From assembly GCA_026770585.1 (NCBI GenBank), contig MU646605.1:427113-452375 (forward strand): a DNA stretch of 25,263 nucleotides, given 5' to 3'. Both the position numbers and the translations under genes were made by a program. Positions 7,401 through 12,691 of the stretch are shown piece by piece. How positions within the stretch are numbered: the stretch's first letter is position 1; every line of letters starts with the position of its first letter. The stretch is from Baffinella frigidus (taxonomy: Eukaryota; Cryptophyceae; Cryptomonadales; Baffinellaceae). The notes beneath the pieces were generated by a model. That model ran no database searches and was not told the DNA's origin. It saw only the letters and a list, made by a program, of their open reading frames with translations.

Positions 7401-10399
7401 ACACGCCGGGTATGCATGTGTGGGCTTCGACGCAGAGGTTGGGGCACGCTAGCCCTGCACCTCCCTGCGTGTTTGAATCCAATCGGGTTCAGGTGCAGGA
7501 TTTCCCGCCATGTATAAGTAATCGTGACACACACACACGTCAAGACATGCGGAGGGGGGTGGGGTGCCCAGCAAGGTCGCTGCACCTCTGCCACCACTCG
7601 CCAGATATTCATTTGTGGGCCTCGATGCAGAGGCCCAAACCTCGATCGGAGGGTGGGGCATGCTAGCCTTGCACCTCCCTGCGTGTTGGAATTCAGTCGG
7701 GTTCAGGTGCAGGGTTCCCCGCCTGATAGATTCAAACATGACACACAAATGTGCACTCCGCATGTCTCCACAAAGGGCAAGACATGCGGAGGGGGGGGGG
7801 GGTGCCCAGCGAGGGGCTTCTGAGCGAGCATCGCGATACGTCATGCCATGCCGAGGGGGACGTGGGGCTCATCGCGGGGCTTCTGAACGAGTGTCGCGCG
7901 CACGTGTGGCAGGGCCCCGAACGCGGGCGCGAAGATCCAACTCACAGAAAGCGCTGGGAGCGGCATCAACGAAACCACCCGCCAGCGTCTCCTGGTGCGG
8001 CCCTGCCTCTACTCCTCTGTGACGGGCGTGTTAGACCATTATGAAAAACGAAATTGTTTTTCATAATTGTCTCCCCGCGCCCCTCCGATAGACCCTGCCC
8101 CCGCCAGCGCCCTTCCGTACGGTTCTCTGCCCTTGAACGCGCGACTCCGGTCTCACGCGCTGCTGGACCGTGCCGTGCGGCTACTTTTGGTTGGTGGCGT
8201 GCGTTTGACGAGAGGCTGGGTACACCCTAAACACTAAACCCGATTCCCTGAATCCTCAACCCTGATCACCAAACACCAAACACCAAACACCAAACACCAA
8301 ACACCAAACCTCACACCCCAAACCCTACACCCCAAACCCCAAACCCCAAACCCCAAACCCCAAACCCCAAACCCCAATCCCCAAACCCCAATTCCCACGC
8401 ACAGACGCGGATCGCAGCGCTGGAGCTGGAAATCGAGATTCTGGAGCGGGAGCAGGACTCTGGGGAGGATGCGCTTGATGCGGGGATACAGAAATGGCTC
8501 CAGGGGCCATCTGCTGTTCTGCTCGACGAGGATCTGGTGCGCGCTGATAACCTGTGTGCGGAGACATAGATCAACGCGTTGTTGTTGATAGACCAACGCG
8601 TTGTTGTTTGAAGCCGTCAGTTCCGGCTACAGAACCACCGTTGTCAGTGTGGGTGTCCGAAACCCTGCGAGACAATAACCTGTGTGCGAACATATAGCCC
8701 TACTTGTGTACACCAAAGCGAGGTTGGAACTGCGGTTGTAACCCTTTGAAAGCGATCAGTCCTGGATGACTTTCGACCGCGGTGGTTAGCGTACAGTCCA
8801 CACAGCGAGCTACGAAGGGATTTAATCTGGATAATCTACCGACTTTCCGTGACCTTGTCTGTAGGAACCCCCCCATGTCCCTGCTGCATTGCCTACCGTA
8901 GGGCCTTGGGACTTTTCACTAGGGGGTTGTTCAAGATCGCTTCGAAGTCCGGTGTGTGGTAGGAGGCAGACGGCTTTCTCCTGAAACAGAGCAGCCTCGC
9001 CTTGCACCCAGACACGTCTTCGTCTTCTTCATTACTCTCGATACAGGTCCCACATGTTGCCCTTGAGCCTTGAGTTGAGTGATACAAACGCCTAAGAGCC
9101 TTCAGAAACGGGCCCGTCTCAGAATGCCTGACACGGCCTCAGACGCCTGGCCCGCTCTGCCATGGCCTGATGAGCAACTCGGCAAGGTTGGTGGGTGCCA
9201 CGCGTGCGGTGCTCTGGCCCCTGAATCACGGGGGACATGCCGTGGGGCCTCAGCATAGTCTGGGGACTTCAATCTAAGTGGAATATATTCCACTCGAGTC
9301 TGACTCACTAACCCCATCAGCACGGGGCGCTCTGGCCCCTTCAAAAAGGGTGTTCGGTAATGTAAACCTAAGTGGAATCGATTCCCCTCTAGCACTCTCC
9401 ACTGACTCACGTGGATTCCAGGGACGGGAGCTTCCCCTCCGCGTGCTGCCCTACACCTTCGACCCAAACGCCCCTCCCCCTCCCACCACCTACCCCCCCT
9501 CCGCCTCCTCCCCCACCAGCACAACCTCGCCCGCCCGCTCCCCCGGCGCCTCGCCGGGCGCCTCGCAGGGGCTAGGGGGGTGGGGAGACCCGGGGGAAAC
9601 GCCCAGCCCCCCGCCGGCGCTCGGGAAGCTGCAGGAAGAGGAGGAGGGAGCGGAGAGGGTGGAGAGGGTGGGGGTGCTCCACAGGGTCCGGCCCACCTCC
9701 GCGCGGGTGTCCTCTCCGGCTGGGGGGGGCGGGGGAGGCGGGGGGGGCGGGGGGGGCGACGCCCAGGGGAGAGCGCGGCCAACATCCGCCCGCCCACAGA
9801 GCGCGGCGTTGACACGCGGGGCGATCCGCCCCGCTGCAGGGCAAAATATTCCCGAGTCCGGAACGGTGGTGCGACCAGCGTCAGCGCTCCCGTCGTTCCG
9901 CGAAGCCCCTACCCGGGTTCGCGTGCCCCCCGTCCACGCAGCGGGCCCGGGGGTGGGGGGGTTCTCGGTGGAGGAGGGGAGTGGGAGTGTTCGGCCGGCG
10001 TCGGCGCTGGGGTTGATTCGGGAGCGGCGGGGGTCGGGGGCGCTCGGGGGGGGGAAGGTAACCCCCAAACTCTGAACTATAAACCCTACACTCTAGACCC
10101 TAAACCCTAAACCCTAAACCCTAAACCCTAAACCCTAAACCCTAAACCCTAAACCCCAAGCCCTAAACCCTACACCCTAAACCATACACCCTAAACCATA
10201 CACCCTAAACCAGGTTGTACAGGTGGGTGTGGGAGATTTCCCCGTGGTGGGAGGCGCGGGTGGGCGGCAAGGCATGGGCGTCAGTTTCGTCGCGAAGCGA
10301 AGAGAAGCTGTCGAGCTGCCCAGGAAGAAAGCCGCCGCTGTGGGAGGGAGGGGGGGTGGGGGGCTCTCGTTTGAGGTGCTGGGAGAGACCGTTCAATAA
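1371..10399 (+). CDS. Multi-exon coiled-coil protein with RPxSA-rich tail (5' partial)
   Basis: No family was recognised. The model joins exons 1371-1457, 3092-3165, 3655-3694, 4063-4132, 4906-4991, 6073-6120, 6800-6870, probably one or more exons in 7330-8040, then 8405-8536, 9422-10057 and 10214-10399. Phases match at every proposed junction except across the unresolved 6871-8404 gap. The first exons give a charged, Ala/Glu/Lys/Arg-rich helix with heptad character (EKEIEALKVAARE, ALEKAAREAKDKE, LENKVVKLEESLA). The exon at 8405 has another (IAALELEIEILEREQ). The tail is Pro/Gly-rich with RPTSAR, RPASAL and similar motifs, and the protein ends in ETVQ. The start codon is missing, so the gene begins upstream or in an unseen exon. 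A coiled coil with a repeated linear motif suggests a structural or scaffold role, but that is inference. Alternatively, 1371-8569 (stop at 8567) and 9422-10399 are two genes. Confidence 0.55.
1749..1984. repeat. CT/CTAT microsatellite tracts
   Basis: Two pyrimidine tracts, about 1749-1860 and 1940-1984, consist of CTCT with CTAT and CGCT variants. They lie in the intron between 1457 and 3092. Apparent open frames here are Leu/Ser repeats produced by the microsatellite and are not genes. Confidence 0.85.
2303..2405. repeat. Dispersed repeat R1, copy 1
   Basis: A segment with a CTGCTT..TTTATCACTCTCGAT start, a TTGGGTGATGCAAA middle and an AGCCTTAATCAAACGAG end recurs at 5766-5868 and 9018-9118 in the same orientation and similar length. 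The copies are diverged. No inverted ends were seen, so a SINE-like or other short interspersed element is possible. Confidence 0.55.
2400..3060 (+). pseudogene. Decayed tandem copies of a coiled-coil exon with its intron
   Basis: The intron end GCTGATCTGCGCCACGCACC occurs at 2529, 2728 and 3059. It precedes sequences resembling the exon at 3092: GAGAATGAGATAGAGGTGCT at 2760 (ENEIEVLR) and GAAAAGGAGATAGAGTTGAT at 2910 (EKEIELMRVAARD). The 2910 copy keeps an acceptor and a GTGAGT donor at 2974, but its end phase (1) fits none of the exons seen downstream. The copies look like products of unequal exchange. Mutually exclusive exon use is possible but unsupported. Confidence 0.55.
3092..3165 (+). 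CDS. Exon, coiled-coil gene
   Basis: Acceptor GTTGACAG, donor GTGCGCCT. It encodes EKEIEALKVAAREMIPIRQE plus AERA and leaves two bases (AG). They join G from the exon at 3655 to give Arg, so the phase fits. Its 3' half with a donor is copied at 3271-3310, so the splice may also use 3310. Confidence 0.65.
3352..3650 (+). repeat. Telomere-like array in intron (CACCCCT then CCCTAAA)
   Basis: It starts with CCCGCAC and CACCCCT repeats, is interrupted at about 3430-3480, and continues as nearly perfect CCCTAAA units from 3522. Only a few bases separate the last unit from the acceptor ATGGCAG at 3648-3654. The C-rich strand is the sense strand. This is the intron between the exons ending at 3165 (or 3310) and starting at 3655. 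Confidence 0.9.
3655..3694 (+). CDS. Micro-exon, coiled-coil gene
   Basis: Forty bases: one base completing an Arg codon, then ALEKAAREAKDKE. Acceptor ATGGCAG, donor GTGCGGCC. It is embedded between two telomere-like arrays, and both flanking phases agree with the neighbouring exons. Confidence 0.65.
3787..4057 (+). repeat. Telomere-like array in intron (CCCTAAA/CCCCAAA)
   Basis: CCCTAAA units mixed with CCCTCAA, CCCCAAA and CCCGAAC variants fill most of the intron 3695-4062. They end about five bases before the acceptor ACGCCAG. The C-rich strand is the sense strand. Confidence 0.9.
4063..4132 (+). CDS. Exon, coiled-coil gene, possible GC donor
   Basis: It encodes VRRGWELENKVVKLEESLA plus TTLA and one base. 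With a GC donor (CTCGCAG then GCGCGC) the phase fits the exon start at 4906. A GT-AG alternative runs on to 4168 (donor GTATGC) and joins an acceptor at 4916. Both give an open reading; the first keeps the helix unbroken. Confidence 0.6.
4438..4900 (+). repeat. Intron with diverged short duplications and G-rich telomere-like patches
   Basis: Short TTGAGGGT/TTTGGGGT tracts at 4450-4470 and 4500-4545 are G-rich on the sense strand, the one small exception to the rule seen elsewhere. From 4590 to 4900 a unit with GGTGTGATACCTAACCCT, CACGGGCTGC and CGGTGACGG repeats about twice, leading into the next acceptor. No exon was seen here. Confidence 0.5.
4906..4991 (+). CDS. Exon, coiled-coil gene
   Basis: Acceptor GACGGCGCAG, strong donor GAG/GTAAGG. 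After two bases it encodes ATQLRGLSQEQAASLRTSEA plus ALLGVEYE. The end is in phase 0, fitting the exon at 6073. A second acceptor (ACGCAG, ending 4916) allows a shorter form. The donor edge TACGAGGT recurs at 5067 and 5174 in the following intron. Confidence 0.65.
5515..5632. repeat. Polypyrimidine tandem repeat
   Basis: Three copies of a ~36-40 base unit (CTCCTTTCCTCTCCTTT then CCCGAGGGC) lie in the intron 4992-6072. A small palindrome, CCATTCTCAGC with GCTGAGAATGG, lies just upstream at about 5424-5451. The open frames across this unit on both strands are low-complexity artefacts. Confidence 0.8.
5766..5868. repeat. Dispersed repeat R1, copy 2
   Basis: Shares GCTTCTTCTTCTTTATTGC, CTTGAGTTGAGTGATACAAA and GAGCCTTAAGAACG with the copies at 2303-2405 and 9018-9118. 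It is most like the 9018 copy. Confidence 0.6.
6073..6120 (+). CDS. Exon, coiled-coil gene
   Basis: Acceptor CCCTCACAG, donor GTCCGCC. It encodes VQRRVAAVSSAARRRE, in phase 0 at both ends. The same acceptor block also occurs upstream at about 5966-5972, part of a local duplication of 5925-6000 with 6025-6075. Confidence 0.5.
6105..6440 (+). repeat. Tandem repeats carrying a copied exon edge
   Basis: The end of the preceding exon plus the start of its intron (CGTCGCCGCGAGGTCC...CCGCCAACC) occurs at about 6108, 6248 and 6348. The last two units are ~100 bases apart and also share GGGTCCACGTGTCGCCATAC and TGTCCTCTCACA. Confidence 0.7.
6465..6592. repeat. CAGT/CACT microsatellite
   Basis: A four-base repeat region of CAGT, CAGC and CACT units lies within an intron. 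Nothing else is seen between 6440 and the exon at 6800 except the inverted-repeat arm at 6750-6780. Confidence 0.85.
6750..6780. repeat. 31-bp perfect inverted repeat, left arm
   Basis: This stretch (starting CGAAAGTCATCCAGG) is the exact reverse complement of 8745-8775, two kilobases away. The flanks do not match, so no target duplication is visible. Confidence 0.8.
6800..6870 (+). CDS. Exon, coiled-coil gene
   Basis: Acceptor GGAGGACAG, donor GTACGTAG. It encodes AVRLLQQRKERLKAAADAAL plus IAA and two bases, a strongly helical stretch. The start phase fits the exon at 6073. The end phase (2) does not fit 8405 directly, so at least one exon should lie between. Confidence 0.6.
7128..7320 (+). 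repeat. Telomere-like array, CCCTACA variant
   Basis: At least fourteen nearly perfect CCCTACA units are followed by CCCTAAA, CCCTCAA and CCTACAG variants. The last variant abuts a possible acceptor (CCTACAG, ending 7331). The unit differs by one base from the CCCTAAA arrays elsewhere. The C-rich strand is again the sense strand. Confidence 0.9.
7332..7411 (+). CDS. Possible exon of the coiled-coil gene
   Basis: After the acceptor CCTACAG, the phase required by the exon ending at 6870 is open to a GTATGC donor and reads RTVHRDKHARQHLHLAAAP. Another frame is also open. The case rests on phase and on its position after an array, so it is weak. Confidence 0.25.
7380..7850 (+). repeat. Two-copy tandem duplication (~216-237 bp)
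   Basis: Blocks repeat in order: GGGGCACGCTAGCCCTGCAC (7440, 7656), CACCTCCCTGCGTGTT, TCGGGTTCAGGTGCAGG and GACATGCGGAGGGG...GTGCCCAGC (about 7545 and 7781). A smaller duplication follows, with GGGGCTTCTGAGCGAG (7813) echoed at 7875. An open stretch at about 7810-8040 contains THRKRWERHQRN and may include an exon, but no clear splice pair was found. Confidence 0.75.
8038..8067. other. Perfect 12-bp hairpin
   Basis: ATTATGAAAAAC and GTTTTTCATAAT flank the six-base loop GAAATT. It is AT-rich in GC-rich surroundings and lies inside the presumed intron before 8405. No terminator-like U tract or associated gene end was seen. Confidence 0.7.
8223..8397 (+). repeat. Telomere-like array, CACCAAA and CCCCAAA variants
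   Basis: A block of AACACC units gives way to a block of CCCCAAA units. The array ends about seven bases before the acceptor CGCACAG. Each sub-block is nearly homogeneous. The C-rich strand is the sense strand. Confidence 0.9.
8405..8536 (+). CDS. Exon, coiled-coil gene; alternative terminal exon
   Basis: It encodes TRIAALELEIEILEREQDSG, then EDALDAGIQKW and ends LLDEDL. The donor GTGCGC at 8537 is in phase 0 and fits the exon at 9422. Without splicing the frame continues ten codons to TAG at 8567-8569, ending NLCAET, which would make this the last exon of a separate gene. The GTGCG donor type and matching phase favour splicing. The stretch after the donor (GATAACCTGTGTGCG) is partly repeated at about 8675. 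Confidence 0.7.
8745..8775. repeat. 31-bp perfect inverted repeat, right arm
   Basis: Exact reverse complement of 6750-6780. It lies in the intron 8537-9421 of the single-gene model. Otherwise 8570-9017 shows no exon. Confidence 0.8.
9018..9118. repeat. Dispersed repeat R1, copy 3
   Basis: Contains TTCATTACTCTCGATACAGG, CCTTGAGTTGAGTGATACAA and AGCCTTCAGAAACGG, closely matching 5766-5868. Downstream, 9212-9410 holds a ~100-base tandem duplication around CTAAGTGGAAT that leads to the acceptor of the exon at 9422. Confidence 0.6.
9422..10057 (+). CDS. Long exon with RPxSA motifs and poly-Gly
   Basis: Acceptor GGATTCCAG, donor AAG/GTAACC; 212 codons, phase 0 at both ends. It starts GRELPLRVLPYTFDPNAPPP, followed by a Pro/Ser/Thr-rich stretch, an acidic patch (LQEEEEGAERVERVG) and a run of Gly from an almost pure G tract at 9722-9757. 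RPTSAR occurs twice, then RPQSA-like, RPASAL and RPASAL again. The regular motif spacing and correct splice phases argue that this frame, not the equally long antisense frames, is real. The upstream ATG-less extension to 9278 is probably intron. Confidence 0.65.
10079..10212 (+). repeat. Telomere-like array forming nearly a whole intron
   Basis: The intron 10058-10213 (156 bases) is almost entirely CCCTAAA with a few CCCTACA and CCATACA units. It runs from about 20 bases after the donor to the acceptor itself (AAACCAG). This is the cleanest case of a telomere-type repeat acting as an intron body, because both flanking exons are open and in matching phase. Confidence 0.9.
10214..10399 (+). CDS. 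Terminal exon of the coiled-coil/RPxSA gene
   Basis: Acceptor CTAAACCAG; 61 codons and a TAA stop. It starts VVQVGVGDFPVVGG, has a basic patch (VAKRREAVELPRKKAA) and ends LSFEVLGETVQ. A TGTAA, the green-algal polyadenylation signal, lies two bases after the stop at 10401. That is closer to the stop than I would expect, so it is weak evidence. Confidence 0.65.
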   Translation, partial: VVQVGVGDFPVVGGAGGRQGMGVSFVAKRREAVELPRKKAAAVGGRGGGGLSFEVLGETVQ

Positions 10400-10629
10400 C
10401 TGTAATAATGTCAATACAGTAGCATGTACTTTGTACAGTGTGTGCGCGTCCGACCGCGTAACCGTCTTCTATTGGCACAACCGAGGGCAACCATTGCCGA
10501 CAGTGTCGGTTTGAGACAGACTCGCGGCAGTTTGACGATGGGGCACTGGGAAGACATTGTGTGACATGGCATGTCTCCAGGGGCGGTGAGGGTGTTCCAC
10601 CGCGGTAGAGCTATTTTGTTGAGATTGGT

Positions 10630-10817
10630 TTGCTGGCTTGCTTCCAATACACAGCTGTGCAGGGGTGCCTCGCTCATAAGAAACCGCTGCCTCCTAGGAC
10701 CCTCCAGTAGGGCTATGCCCAGGGCCCTATGGTGGGCCCAGGGGGTCTGGGCGTTTCTTATGAGCGAGGTACCCCTGTAGGACTGGGCCGTTGGCTTGCT
10801 TCCAACACTCAGCTGTA
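10630..10817. mobile_element. Foldback element flanked by long direct repeats
   Basis: The arms at 10660-10684 and 10753-10777 match as inverted repeats at 24 of 25 positions (core CTCGCTCATAAGAAAC). Outside them a direct repeat of about 28 bases, GGCTTGCTTCCAA followed by CAGCTGT, occurs at about 10633-10660 and 10792-10818. The flanking repeat is too long for an ordinary target duplication and may belong to the element. Confidence 0.6.
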
Positions 10818-11257
10818 CAGATGTATCACCGACTCAACCCTGTATCAAAGAATGTTTCGCCGAGTCGTCCAAGGCTCACCATTTCAATATGTTTTTACGA
10901 TCAAGACCCCGACGCCCATCTCATTTTCACGCTGTTTTCACACTCGAAACCATGGGTGCAATTAGGCGATGTTTCCCTGCGAAGAAGACCCGAGCGGAAG
11001 CCTGATTCCGCACCGCCCACCCCATCCCTCCGGCCTGGAACTTCTCCTAGTGTCCCTCAAGACGATCGAGATAGGTCTGTTCCCTCTCCGCGTGCAGTGA
11101 CGCCTCCTCTTACTCAGGCTCGGTCTTGACGTCCCCTCTGACCCCCTCTTCCCCAGACTCGGTCTTGGTCAGTGGCGTCCCCTCTGCACCAGGATCGATG
11201 TTGCTGCTCCCATCAGCACCAGGCTCGGTGGTGGTGCTCGAGGCATTTCGGCGAGCG

Positions 11258-12440
11258 ATGGGGCACTGGGAAGGGTCCTTGGGACCTTTCGCGGGCGATA
11301 TGGTCCTGCACGACACGGACCCGCGCGGTGAGCCTCACCGCGCCAGAGGGTTCAAGCGTTTCAACGGACCTGTTACAAAATGTCCGTTTGGGGGGAAATT
11401 CAATGCTATTTCGAACTCCCCACAGGTCGACGGACCGTCGCTTGGTACGAACACCTGATTTACCCCTTCCAACCCTCTGGCATGGCGTGTCCTGCACGTG
11501 CAGTGAGGCTCCCTGCGGAAGCACGCGACGCGACTGGCCAGTGCCTCGCGAGGACTGGCAATGTCCACGACGTCGGATCACACAGCCACTGAGCAGCCAC
11601 CGAGGTCTTCACGGATGCAGTCCATCTAAACGATTTGTACTAGAATCTTACCCATTTTTATTAGATCCTGACCGCATTTTCCCCGAGAATCCGGGGGGAG
11701 GTATCTTCGGTCGCTGCTAAGTGCTACACCCAATCTAACGGATCCGGGTAGTGCGTAGGACCTATGGTAGGCAGTACCGTAGAGTGCTACGGAGTACCCG
11801 TACCCGAACGCGCAGTACCCGTACCCGAACGCGCACCCGGGTGGGGCGTGATGCCTCGATGCAGTGCATCAATCCGATCGCACGTGACCGTGTTGGGGGA
11901 AAGCGTTTGCCCCCCACCCCCCCAAAAAAGGACCTGGTATCAAATGTCCGCCCGCTGTCGAGCGAACTCGGCACATTTAAGACAGTCACGGTCGAAAAAC
12001 GATCTTGGCTTTCAGGTGAAAGTCCTTGTTTCAAGGACCATCACCATTTTAAATTCTTCCCTCCTCACTCGAAAGCGGTCTGGGGGAAATTCAAAGCCAG
12101 TTCAAACTTCCCAAAAGTCTACGGATCATCGCTTGGAACGGTCACGTCCCGATTTACCCCTTCCAACCCTCTGGCATTGCACGTGCAGTGAGGCACCCTG
12201 CATACCGACTCGAGGGGAGGCATGCGACGCGACTGGCCAGTGCCTCGCGGGGAATGGCGCTGTCCACGATGTCCGATCACACCGTTCCATCCGGGTAGTG
12301 GGAATTACACCCAATCTAACGGATCCGGGTAGTGCGTAGGACCCTACGGAAGTCAGTACCGTAGAGTGCTACGGAGTACCCGTACCCGAAGGCGTACCCG
12401 GGTGGTGGGTGATGCCTTGCGGCTGTGGAGGGATCCGGCC
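11258..12440. repeat. Diverged ~600-700 bp tandem duplication between convergent genes
   Basis: Blocks recur in order: GGGGGAAATTCAA (11391, 12084), TTTACCCCTTCCAACCCTCT (11460, 12151), GACTGGCCAGTGCCTCGCG (11532, 12231) and CAATCTAACGGATCCGGGTA (11731, 12311). The CCGTAG/CTACGG hairpin with GTACCCGTACCCGAA also recurs (11780, 12360). Offsets fall from ~700 to ~580, so the copies differ by an indel of about 120. No frame is conserved between copies, so I see no gene in 10400-12504. Confidence 0.7.
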
Positions 12441-12504
12441 TCACTTGACCGTGTTGGGGGAGACTAGGAGCAACACCAGTACCGCACTGCCCTAGCAATA
12501 AAAG

Positions 12505-12691
12505 TTACGGCTTTTCCGGCAGGTTTGTGTTCCCCAACGTGCATGCCCGCGTGCTGCACGGGAACTGAACTGACTTTGCTGCGAGGACGAACAAACGCGG
12601 TGACTGGGATGCCACGCAGCAAGGGCAGGGTGGATGGAGGAGTGGTGTCACGTGCCTGCCATGAGCGATGAGGTTGCAGTGCAACATGTAC
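12505..12691 (-). CDS. Glycosylase last exon
   Basis: After one base completing a Lys codon it reads YMLHCNLIAHGRHVTPLLHP, then PCPCC and an unrecognised tail ending NLPEKP, stop at 12505-12507. HGR followed by cysteines matches the position of the iron-sulphur loop. Relative to endonuclease III the first and fourth cysteines are missing. The tail may hide one more intron. Confidence 0.7.

Noticed and set aside
9102-10068. Long antisense open frames opposite the RPxSA exon (237 and 192 codons)
   Set aside because: They are Pro/Arg/Gly-rich shadows of a GC-rich sequence, have no splice logic, and cross the intron with the telomere-like array. The plus-strand reading has repeated motifs and matching splice phases.
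11126-12339. Plus-strand frames of 110-191 codons between the convergent genes
   Set aside because: The two copies of the duplicated segment do not keep a common frame, and composition is that of random GC-rich DNA.
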